Below, one piece after another: positions 35,892 through 43,242 of a stretch of DNA of 64,000 bases (position 1 is the stretch's first letter; the number at the start of each line of letters is the position of its first letter). The notes beneath the pieces are model-generated. The model searched no databases. It was not told where the DNA came from and was given only the letters and a program-made list of their open reading frames with translations. The DNA is from an uncultured Bacteroidales bacterium. GTDB lineage: Bacteria > Bacteroidota > Bacteroidia > Bacteroidales > Muribaculaceae. The stretch is from contig URIC01000004.1 of the NCBI GenBank assembly GCA_900547755.1, positions 4,080 through 68,079 of the forward strand. Reading direction: 5' to 3'. The position numbers were made by a program, and so were the translations under genes.

Positions 35892-36398
35892 ATGCCAAAG
35901 ATGAACCCCGCCGATTTGCCCAGTCCGTCCGAATTTCCCCTTCGGACAGACCTGCAGATGCGTTTTAACGACATAGACATTTTAGGACATCTCAACAACA
36001 CCGTTTACTTCTCTTTCTACGACACAGGTAAGGCTTACTACCTGGAGGCCATAGAGGCCGCCCAGGGAGGCGAAATGAACTGGCGGCGTGTGGAGAGCGT
36101 GATGGTGAATGTGGACTGCGCCTTCATGGAACCCGTTTACTTCGGTACGGAGCTGGAGGTCGTGACCCGCTGCGAGAGCCTGGGCGAGCGCAGTATAACC
36201 CTGTTCCAGATGCTTCTGGACAAGAAGACCGGACACATCAAGAGTGTCTGCCGCTCGGTGATGGTCTCCATAGACCCTGACACCAAGCAGAGCGTACCCC
36301 TGCCGCAGAAATGGATTCGCGGAGTGCGTGCCTTTGAACCCGGATTCGTGCCCGGACCCACCGACCCCGTAAGACCTGAAACACTTGACATTCACTGA
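35892..36398 (+). CDS. Acyl-CoA thioesterase, 4HBT hotdog fold
   Basis: Predicted 168 aa from ATG 35892, 4 bp after the DUF721 stop. It has the hotdog signature RFNDIDILGHLNNTVYFSFYDT with Asp before GHLNN as the likely catalytic residue. The exact substrate cannot be told; a 4-hydroxybenzoyl-CoA/acyl-ACP thioesterase-like role in fatty acid turnover fits its operon with an acyl-CoA ligase. Confidence 0.88.
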   Translation: MPKMNPADLPSPSEFPLRTDLQMRFNDIDILGHLNNTVYFSFYDTGKAYYLEAIEAAQGGEMNWRRVESVMVNVDCAFMEPVYFGTELEVVTRCESLGERSITLFQMLLDKKTGHIKSVCRSVMVSIDPDTKQSVPLPQKWIRGVRAFEPGFVPGPTDPVRPETLDIH

Positions 36399-36422
36399 TA
36401 CCATATTACCGATACCATACCG

Positions 36423-37064
36423 ATGACACCTAAAGAAACAGACATGAAGTCCCTGATGGGCAGTATTCTCGAAGCCGAGAGCCGTGCCATCTCGGAGATT
36501 CCTGTGAGCGATGCCTACGACAAGGCCGTGGCTCTGATTACCGAGCATGTACACCGCCGTGGAGGCACACTCATAACTTCCGGAATGGGCAAGGCCGGAC
36601 AGATAGCGATGAATATAGCCACCACTTTCTGCTCCACCGGCACCCCGGCCCACTTCCTGCATCCCAGCGAGGCCCAGCACGGCGACCTGGGCATAATGCG
36701 CCCTGATGATGTCATGCTCCTGATTTCCAACTCCGGCAAGACACGCGAGATACTGGAACTCGTGGAGCTGGCCCGACACCTTAACCCTGACGTGCCCGCC
36801 ATTGTCATTACCGGCGGCAAAGACTCACCTCTGGCTTCCAGAGCCGACATCTGCCTCTTCACCGGCGGTGCCCCCGAGGTATGTCCTCTCGGACTCACGC
36901 CCACTACCTCCACGACGGCTATGACGGTAATAGGCGATGTCCTTGTGGTGGGTGTGATGACAGCCATCGGTTTCACCAGCTCACAGTACGCCCTGCGCCA
37001 CCACGGCGGATATCTGGGCCATAAGTCCTCGATGCAGAGCGAGGGTGAACTTTGTAAGAGTTAA
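36423..37064 (+). CDS. SIS-domain sugar-phosphate isomerase (KdsD/KpsF-like, no CBS)
   Basis: Predicted 213 aa. A single SIS domain: GGTLITSGMGKAGQIAMNIA, FLHPSEAQHGDLGIM, LLISNSGKTREILELV and LGLTPTTSTTAMTVIGD, all close to the isomerase part of arabinose-5-phosphate isomerase. The CBS pair of KdsD is missing, so this is the short form. It may make arabinose-5-phosphate for Kdo synthesis, or a related sugar phosphate. A second start at 36444 (MKSLMG) is possible. Confidence 0.85.
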   Translation: MTPKETDMKSLMGSILEAESRAISEIPVSDAYDKAVALITEHVHRRGGTLITSGMGKAGQIAMNIATTFCSTGTPAHFLHPSEAQHGDLGIMRPDDVMLLISNSGKTREILELVELARHLNPDVPAIVITGGKDSPLASRADICLFTGGAPEVCPLGLTPTTSTTAMTVIGDVLVVGVMTAIGFTSSQYALRHHGGYLGHKSSMQSEGELCKS

Positions 37065-37080
37065 TACATTATATATATAA

Positions 37081-37102
37081 GGACGGGACAGGAGTCCCGT
37101 CC
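37081..37102. repeat. Palindromic repeat with AGGA loop
   Basis: GGACGGGAC, loop AGGA, GTCCCGTCC: a 9-bp perfect stem. It has the same loop as the 57.7-57.9 kb family with a different stem (GGGAC/GTCCC for GGGTC/GACCC). It lies between the SIS gene and the TPR gene. Confidence 0.7.
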
Positions 37103-37130
37103 TGCCCGTTCCCATGAAATCACAACAGAT

Positions 37131-37994
37131 ATGACACAAGTTAATATACCCCTGAAGCTCAAAGAGTTCCCGAAAAACTCGAAAGACCTGGCCATTTTGC
37201 GCGAAGCCGAGACTTGTCGCCGCACCGTCCGCGACCTCATTGCCGAGAGCCGTCTGATAGACGCTTACGAAAGGGCAGTGGGCATTATGCGCTCCATGCG
37301 TGAGTTCTCCGATTATGAGAATACCGAGTTCCGTTCCGTTTTAGTCGCTCTGCTCTTCGACATTACCGAGTTGCACTTCGCCCTCAAGGATTACCGCCAG
37401 AGCGAGAAGGAGCTGGAGATTCTGTTCCGCGTACTTGAATCCCTGCTTAAAGTAGACCCCGAGCGCTTCGGTCCCTACCACATCCTGGCCATGGAACTCT
37501 CTACCCGCATACTGCGTTCCCGCAAGAAGGCCATCGACATGCTCGCCTCCCAGAAGGCGGTCACCGCACAGCTCTATGAGAAGGTGAATTCCGGCATGGT
37601 TGCCGCTACTGACCGGCTGGTGGACTCCATGCGCAAGACGGCACAGCTGCTCGCCTCTTCCGGCGACTACCGAGGCGCCCTCAAATTCCTGGCCGAAGCC
37701 ATCAGATTCAGCAAAAAACGCACCGGCAAGGTGTCCCGCAAGGAGGTGAAGATGACCATAGAGATGGCCGAAATCATGCTTCGTGTCCGCTCGATGCACC
37801 CCCGTGCGCACCGTCTGCTCACCGCCGTGCTGCCCCATGCCATAAATCTGGAGACAATAGAGCTGGAAGAGGACATCCTCGCCATGCTGGAGGTAATCAA
37901 CAACGCCAAGGAACATGAACCCCGCTGGAGGACGTTCATCCATAAACTGACATCCAGGAAACCTAAAGACAAGGAGGCCGGCAATGACAAATGA
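37131..37994 (+). CDS. TPR-like helical protein upstream of ribH
   Basis: Predicted 287 aa, all-helical, no signal peptide. Several helix pairs (for example ESRLIDAYERAVGIMRSMRE, SEKELEILFRVLESLLKVDPE, GDYRGALKFLAEAIRFSKK) have TPR spacing. It overlaps ribH by 11 bp, so both are translated together. The pairing of a TPR protein with ribH occurs in other Bacteroidetes; no function is known to me, and a cytoplasmic scaffold is only a guess. Confidence 0.75.
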   Translation: MTQVNIPLKLKEFPKNSKDLAILREAETCRRTVRDLIAESRLIDAYERAVGIMRSMREFSDYENTEFRSVLVALLFDITELHFALKDYRQSEKELEILFRVLESLLKVDPERFGPYHILAMELSTRILRSRKKAIDMLASQKAVTAQLYEKVNSGMVAATDRLVDSMRKTAQLLASSGDYRGALKFLAEAIRFSKKRTGKVSRKEVKMTIEMAEIMLRVRSMHPRAHRLLTAVLPHAINLETIELEEDILAMLEVINNAKEHEPRWRTFIHKLTSRKPKDKEAGNDK

Positions 37995-38463
37995 AGCCAT
38001 GCAGGACTATGAGGTGCCTGCTCTCCCGAATCCGGAAGATTTCAGTGTGGCCGTCTGTGTGGCGTCCTGGAACGAAGATATAACCAATCCCTTGCTGGAG
38101 GGCGCTCTCGGGGCCTTCCGTCTGCGCGGTGTCTCCGAAGACCATATACATGTGGTCCGTGTGCCCGGCAGCGTGGAACTGGTGAATGCGGCGGCATGGT
38201 CCATAGGGCGTTACAAGCCCTCGGCCGTCGTGGTGCTCGGCTGCGTAATACGGGGCGAGACCCCGCACTTCGACTATGTATGCCAGAGCGTGACCCAGGG
38301 CGTGACCCTGTTGAACGCCAAGGGGGAGACACCGGTCATTTTCGGCCTCGTCACCACCGAAAACCAGCTGCAGGCTCAGGAGAGAGCCGGAGGACGTCTG
38401 GGCAACAAGGGTACGGAGGCTGCCGCAGCCGCCATTTCCATGGCGCTGATGCACCGCCTTTAG
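37984..38463 (+). CDS. ribH: 6,7-dimethyl-8-ribityllumazine synthase
   Basis: Predicted 159 aa. The family motifs are present: VAVCVASWNEDITNPLLEGA (substrate loop), VRVPGSVELVNAA, VVVLGCVIRGETPHFDYVC with the catalytic His, and TPVIFGLVTTEN. It condenses the pyrimidinedione with dihydroxybutanone phosphate in riboflavin synthesis. The start codon lies inside the end of the TPR gene. Confidence 0.95.
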   Translation: MTNEAMQDYEVPALPNPEDFSVAVCVASWNEDITNPLLEGALGAFRLRGVSEDHIHVVRVPGSVELVNAAAWSIGRYKPSAVVVLGCVIRGETPHFDYVCQSVTQGVTLLNAKGETPVIFGLVTTENQLQAQERAGGRLGNKGTEAAAAAISMALMHRL

Positions 38464-38496
38464 AACAATCACATAATTTTAAAGATACTTACGACT

Positions 38497-39090
38497 ATGA
38501 AAACCACAGATTCTGCTCAAGTCAAGAAAATCGTGCTTGCAGGCGGTTGTTTCTGGGGGACACAGCATCTGCTCTCCCTGCTCTCCGGCCTGCGCCGTAC
38601 CCGCGTCGGGTTCGTGAACTCCAATGTGGAGAACCCCACTTATAAGGATGTATGCACCGGCGATACCGGCGCTGCCGAGGGTGTGGAGGTGGAGTATAAC
38701 GCCACGGTGGTGGACCTCCCCAGACTCCTGGACTTCTTCTTGCAGAGCATCGACCCTACAAGCAAAGACCGTCAGGGCGAGGACCGGGGCACCCAGTACC
38801 GCACCGGCATATACTATACCACCGACACTCAGAAGCACGATGCCCTCGAGGCCATAGAACGCCTGCGTAAGCGTTACGACAAGCCGATTGTGACCGAAGT
38901 GCTGCCGCTCAGAAACTTCTATGAGGCAGAGCCCGAGCATCAGGACTATCTGGACAGGAACCCGGGAGGCTATTGCCACATTTCCCGCGAGCTGATGGCA
39001 CGGGCACGCCACACGCACATCCTCAAGCCTGAAGCGCCCGAAGACGCGCTCCACGCCGACGTGAACTTCGCCAACGAACTCGAACACTGA
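38497..39090 (+). CDS. msrA: Peptide-methionine (S)-S-oxide reductase
   Basis: Predicted 197 aa. The catalytic GGCFWG is intact (Cys at residue about 18), followed by GFVNSNVENPTYKDVCTGDT and QGEDRGTQYRTGIYYT. Two usually conserved positions differ: GCFWGxE is GCFWGTQ and TGHAE is TGAAE, so activity on substrate should be tested. It repairs oxidised methionine. No MsrB domain is fused. It lies 33 bp after ribH and may be co-transcribed. Confidence 0.88.
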   Translation: MKTTDSAQVKKIVLAGGCFWGTQHLLSLLSGLRRTRVGFVNSNVENPTYKDVCTGDTGAAEGVEVEYNATVVDLPRLLDFFLQSIDPTSKDRQGEDRGTQYRTGIYYTTDTQKHDALEAIERLRKRYDKPIVTEVLPLRNFYEAEPEHQDYLDRNPGGYCHISRELMARARHTHILKPEAPEDALHADVNFANELEH

Positions 39091-39174
39091 TACCTGCAGC
39101 CCGGCATCGGCAAGTGCCGGGAGGTAAGGAATAACTTAATCATAGGTCTCGGATTTTCATGCAAAATTCGGTTA

Positions 39175-39210
39175 AGTCAAAGGAGCATAGCCCGCTATGC
39201 TCCTTTGACT
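39175..39210. terminator. 16-bp perfect hairpin after msrA
   Basis: AGTCAAAGGAGCATAG (39175-39190), loop CCCG, then the exact reverse complement (39195-39210). The stem is longer than usual for a terminator and there is no strong U-run. A smaller hairpin (CCCGGCA/TGCCGGG, about 39101-39122) lies closer to the stop. Confidence 0.6.
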
Positions 39211-39363
39211 GTATTATAAATCCATGTTTCGCCGCCAACTCATAATTAACGTAGGAATTGACGTAAGCCGGATTAAAATCACGGCTCTTTCATCAAACTG
39301 ACAATTAGAGCGTGGAATCCCTTGCCCGGTTCAATCTGCGTTGCCGTTAAAAAATCAAATCAA

Positions 39364-39395
39364 TTTGCATATATCAAAAAAATTATTTAAATTTG
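39364..39395 (+). promoter_or_regulatory. Promoter of the lipoprotein gene
   Basis: TTTG (39364-39367), 20 bp, TAAATTTG (39388-39395): an exact consensus. The leader to ATG 39438 is about 40 nt. Confidence 0.8.
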
Positions 39396-39437
39396 CAAAA
39401 CTAACATAAATCTAATTTAAACCTAAAAAAACAAATT

Positions 39438-40088
39438 ATGAAAAAGAGCCTGAAATTATTGTATTTGTTCGTTGTGTGCGGAACATTCTGTCTCAGCGTT
39501 GCAGCCTGTTCAGATGAAAACGACGAGCCGGAGTTGCCGAATGAAGATATAGATAATAATTACTTTTATAGTGATTTGCTTAGATGTTCTTCGAAAGATG
39601 TAACGCTTTCCTTCAAGGAATTTTATTCTCCTATTTTAACGGGGTATGATGCTTATGTATATGAGCTGCATATTCCGGCCAAAGGGGGTAAATACGAACT
39701 ATGTATTAATGAAAGAGCCTCTTGGAAAGGTGACGAGCCGAGCGTTTTGCCTCCTTTTAACACTTGGCATTCTCATTTGACGTGTATTAGGGAATATGCC
39801 GAGGGCTTTGAGAATGGTCCTTCGGATAACGACACAGGATATTTTTACAGATTCCTGGATGATCGTAGGGTGAACGAATCGGCCGAGTGGGAAGCTCCAT
39901 TCGGGCACGCCACTACCGGATTTTCCAAGGTGGTCTTTGACATAGAGCCTAACGAGAAATCATCTGAGCGCAACTACGAGGCCATATTTGAGTTCACCTC
40001 AATTGATTTTGACGATTCATCCAAAGAAGAGTATGTCTTCCATTATTGCGGGAATATAGAATTAAAGATATATCAGGACGCGCGCTAA
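39438..40088 (+). CDS. Hypothetical lipoprotein
   Basis: Predicted 216 aa. The signal peptide ends in a lipobox (LSVAAC, Cys24), followed by the acidic SDENDEPELPNED stretch that in Bacteroidetes often marks export to the cell surface. The rest is beta-rich with no family I recognise. It is AT-rich and single, with its own consensus promoter and a long hairpin after it. Confidence 0.8.
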   Translation: MKKSLKLLYLFVVCGTFCLSVAACSDENDEPELPNEDIDNNYFYSDLLRCSSKDVTLSFKEFYSPILTGYDAYVYELHIPAKGGKYELCINERASWKGDEPSVLPPFNTWHSHLTCIREYAEGFENGPSDNDTGYFYRFLDDRRVNESAEWEAPFGHATTGFSKVVFDIEPNEKSSERNYEAIFEFTSIDFDDSSKEEYVFHYCGNIELKIYQDAR

Positions 40089-40117
40089 TATAAAAACGTC
40101 TTGATGACATTCTGAAA

Positions 40118-40173
40118 CAGACCTTTGAGGCGTTGTGGGTCGGTCTTCCGGCCTGAAATGCCTCAAAGGTCTG
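40118..40173 (+). terminator. Long two-part hairpin after the lipoprotein gene
   Basis: CAGACCTTTGAGGC (40118-40131) pairs with GCCTCAAAGGTCTG (40160-40173); the loop can form a second stem (GGTCGG with CCGGCC). It starts 29 bp after the stop. Confidence 0.65.
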
Positions 40174-40311
40174 AGTATATTATCGTTTCGGGCAATTAAC
40201 GGTTATTGTGTTCGGTCGTACGGAATGACCTCTGGGGAAGTACGGGTATTGTCATTAGGTTTTCTTGAGTTTTAAACAGCCTCTAAATCGGACATAAACA
40301 AAAATAATTTG

Positions 40312-40319
40312 TAAATTTG
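40312..40319 (+). promoter_or_regulatory. -7 box almost touching the DUF6056 start
   Basis: TAAATTTG is followed by only 4 bases before ATG 40324. A near-identical junction lies before the DUF2723 gene. Confidence 0.5.
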
Positions 40320-40323
40320 CCGT

Positions 40324-41640
40324 ATGGAAACAGATGCGGATATCAGGAACGGCGGTGTGGGGGCACAGGGCTGCAAGTCTTTGCGTGTGGCCTTGTTTTA
40401 CCCGATGCTGCTTTTTGCCGGTGCCTGGGTGGTGTGGGCGCTTTGCTGCCCGCTGTTGGGTGACGACTTGGTTGCCTGGTACCGGGCCAATGACTTCGGC
40501 GCCGATATATTGGCCGTGCCTCGCTATGCCTGGGGCGTGTGGAATCACAGCAATGCGCGCCTGGGGGATATGTTGGTGCCCGTATGGATATATTTTATAC
40601 CCAGGCCCTTGACAGCCGTTCTGATGGGGTGTGCCGTTTTCGCCGCTCTGTGGGGTATGTCGCGTCTCGCCATAGCCGGACGGCGTGTGCCTTTGGTGGC
40701 CGCGCTGACATCGGCTGCCTGCTTTGTCGCTCTTCCATGGTTCGACATGGACTTTTATGTCTGCCACTTCAACTATATATGGGGCACAGCTCTCAGTTGT
40801 CTTGCGCTTATCCCTCTGCTGGAGAGACGTTTGCGGTCCGGACGATGGCTGTGGCTGCTTCCGCTGGCGTTTGTGGCGGGGGGAAATCACGAGGCCCTTG
40901 GTTTTCCCTTGGGCTGCGGCCTTGTCGTGTTTTGGCTGTGTAATCGTAAAACGCTTAAACTCAATACGGTGGAGAAATGGTGGGTGGCGGTTATGCTTGC
41001 CGCTTCCCTGTTCTGCGTCAGCTCTCCGGCCAGCTATTCTCGTCTCGGGGGAGCTACAGGAGCCAATGTCAGCCTTACCGAGTACCCCCTTTGGCGTCTT
41101 GTCGTGGAAACTCTGAGCGTCGTCGTGCTTTTAGGGTTGCGGACGGTGTGGCTTGCCTGGAAGGGGGGCCTGCGTCCGCTGTCGCATACACGCTGGGTCA
41201 TATTCGCTACGGCAGCTTTCTGTTCTGCGGCTTTCTGCCTTCTATCCGGTGTTGAGGGACGAGGGGGCTGGTACGCCCAGACCTTCGCGATTATGGCTTT
41301 AGGTTACGACTTCGCCGGTGTGGAACAGGGGAGGCCGGTTACGGGCCTCATACGCCGTATGGCTATGGCCGTGGCCCTGCTGTGCAGCGCTTCGGCAATA
41401 TTCTGGGGCATCCATATGACCGGCGAGGCGGGACGGCGTAACGCCTTTCTGCAAGAAAGCCACGCAGCCCATGCCATGGGTATCAGGTTCAGGGCTCCGG
41501 AGGGTTACGACCCCTGGCTGCGCGCCTCCTTCTCGTTGGCCGAAGGGGAGCCGATGGTAATGGGAGACTTCCGTTATGAGCCTCGGTCGCCCATGCCCGC
41601 AGGGGAAAAAAATCCCGCCGAACCGGCGCTCGCTTTCTGA
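40324..41640 (+). CDS. DUF6056-family polytopic membrane protein
   Basis: Predicted 438 aa with about ten transmembrane helices. It begins MLLFAGAWVVWALCCPLLGDDLVAW after a short hydrophilic head. The acidic pair GDDL after helix 1 and the helix layout are like GT-C glycosyltransferase-type proteins, and DUF6056 members often sit in glycan loci; no substrate is implied here. If the promoter box at 40312 is used, the mRNA would be leaderless; otherwise a start at the internal Met28 is possible. It is single, convergent with the PNGase F gene 48 bp away. Confidence 0.75.
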   Translation: METDADIRNGGVGAQGCKSLRVALFYPMLLFAGAWVVWALCCPLLGDDLVAWYRANDFGADILAVPRYAWGVWNHSNARLGDMLVPVWIYFIPRPLTAVLMGCAVFAALWGMSRLAIAGRRVPLVAALTSAACFVALPWFDMDFYVCHFNYIWGTALSCLALIPLLERRLRSGRWLWLLPLAFVAGGNHEALGFPLGCGLVVFWLCNRKTLKLNTVEKWWVAVMLAASLFCVSSPASYSRLGGATGANVSLTEYPLWRLVVETLSVVVLLGLRTVWLAWKGGLRPLSHTRWVIFATAAFCSAAFCLLSGVEGRGGWYAQTFAIMALGYDFAGVEQGRPVTGLIRRMAMAVALLCSASAIFWGIHMTGEAGRRNAFLQESHAAHAMGIRFRAPEGYDPWLRASFSLAEGEPMVMGDFRYEPRSPMPAGEKNPAEPALAF

Positions 41641-41687
41641 CGGGCGTCCGGCCGGCGGATATTTGTCTTTTATAGGGAATAATCCGC

Positions 41688-43076
41688 TCAGTTCTTTACA
41701 ATCTTTGTCAGCAGGCTGTCGCCGTCGGTGAGTGTGAAGTTCACCAGGTATATGCCGGGCTGCATGCCCACGAGGCTGACTTCGGGGTCAGTGGTATGGC
41801 GTCCGTAGAGGAACTTGCCGTCGTAGGAGTATATGGCCACCTCGCTTACCTCGCCGTGGAGCAGACGCACGACATCGCCGTTCTGTGCGACTGCGGGAGC
41901 CTGGGCGTCGCTCTCCACCTCTTCGATTTCAACGGGCAGCTGACCGTCTTTCAGGCCCTGGAAGTACATTGACACGGGGAAGTCGCCCTGACCGTCCGCG
42001 AACTCGGCTTCAGGCACGCGAATCATCACCTTGTGTTCGCCGGCGGCCATCTGTCCGAGACCGAAGACACGTACCGGAATGGCGTCGCCCGGGCACCAGT
42101 TGGAGTTGGTAATCCAAGAGCGCGGGGAGCGGACTGAGTTGCCGTAGATGCCGTTGGGCTGGGTGTTCACGTAGCGATACGGCTCGCAGGTCTTTCCGTT
42201 TTTCCAAGTGGCTATCAGTTCGCCGTCAAAGTAAAGAAGGTGTGTGCGCGGCACATACTCCTCGCCGCCTGCGTTGGCGCCGTGGTTGCTCATAATCAGA
42301 GTCAGGTTGGAGTCCGAGCAGCCGCCTTCGGGAACGGTGAACTTATAGGTTTTGGTGGCTGTTCCTATGGTGTCGGTGCCGAGTTCGGAATAATTGTTGA
42401 AGTTATGGCCTTTGAATTCAGGCTTCTTCATGACTATGGGCACGAGTACATGGTCTGTGCGGACAGGCGCCGGGTCGTCATAGCAGGTGAATTTCAGGGT
42501 GCCGGCGAATACGTCATTCCGGTCCTGGCAGCCCTGGACCTGGGTGTTGGCGGCGTAGGGAATACCGAATACTTCGTACTCCAGCCACAGGTCATACTTG
42601 TCTCTCAGATTCTTGTCCTGGAAGATGAGGCTGGCCAGATTGCCGTCGTAGTGGTAGTTCACATGGTCGGGGAACTTGTTTTTGTCCATGAACGGAGTGA
42701 TGAAGCGTACCAGCTCCAGGCGGGTCACGTTGTCGGCGTAGGGGTCGTAGGTCTCGGCACCCTTGGGCACGAGGGCCACGGAGATGTTGCCGATACGGTC
42801 GTAGTTGTCGCACAAAGCGTTGATGGTTACGTCGATGTCCATGCGGGAGCCGAACCAGTTCAGGGCTTCGTCGGTGAGTTTCTTGGCGTAAAGATAGTTG
42901 GCGTGGCGCAGAATACCGTCCTGCACATCCTTGTCGAATACCGTCCCGTTGTAGCCATCGTAGAATACCGTTTTCTCAAACGGTGTGAACACGCGGGAAT
43001 ATTCTCTGCCGGAGTCCGCCATTGCGGGACTTACGGCCGCAGCTGCCATGGAGAGCGCGAGTAAAGTCGTTTTCAT
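41688..43076 (-). CDS. PNGase F-like peptide-N-glycosidase with T9SS tail
   Basis: Predicted 462 aa. The signal peptide is MKTTLLALSMAAAAVSPAMA. The N-terminal PNGase F domain (about 25-210) contains VFDKDVQDGIL, LELVRFITPFMDKNK and YDLWLEYEVFGIPY with the acidic residues expected in the active site. The C-terminal jellyroll (about 210-385) has LIMSNHGANAGGEEYVPRTH and TNSNWCPGDAIPVRVFGLG, hallmarks of the family. PNGase F cleaves N-linked glycans from Asn. About 60 further residues (IYSYDGKFLYG to GIYLVNFTLTDGDSLLTKIV) form a T9SS tail, so it is probably exported and could act on host glycoproteins in the gut. Confidence 0.85.
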   Translation of the reverse strand: MKTTLLALSMAAAAVSPAMADSGREYSRVFTPFEKTVFYDGYNGTVFDKDVQDGILRHANYLYAKKLTDEALNWFGSRMDIDVTINALCDNYDRIGNISVALVPKGAETYDPYADNVTRLELVRFITPFMDKNKFPDHVNYHYDGNLASLIFQDKNLRDKYDLWLEYEVFGIPYAANTQVQGCQDRNDVFAGTLKFTCYDDPAPVRTDHVLVPIVMKKPEFKGHNFNNYSELGTDTIGTATKTYKFTVPEGGCSDSNLTLIMSNHGANAGGEEYVPRTHLLYFDGELIATWKNGKTCEPYRYVNTQPNGIYGNSVRSPRSWITNSNWCPGDAIPVRVFGLGQMAAGEHKVMIRVPEAEFADGQGDFPVSMYFQGLKDGQLPVEIEEVESDAQAPAVAQNGDVVRLLHGEVSEVAIYSYDGKFLYGRHTTDPEVSLVGMQPGIYLVNFTLTDGDSLLTKIVKN

Positions 43077-43124
43077 AAGTTGATATTATAAGTTGATTAA
43101 TATTGTAAAGGCGAGTATTTAGTG

Positions 43125-43155
43125 CAAATTTAGTCATAAAAATGCAGATTCACAA
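43125..43155 (-). promoter_or_regulatory. Promoter of the PNGase F-like gene
   Basis: On the minus strand a partial TTG (43155-43153), 20 bp, TAAATTTG (43132-43125). The leader to ATG 43076 is about 45 nt. Confidence 0.6.
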
Positions 43156-43242
43156 CCCTGCGGGTGCATTTTGTGTGTCGCAGGCAATATTTTTTACTTC
43201 GGTGGCGTTACAGAAATACGGGTCATCCCCTGCTATACGCTT

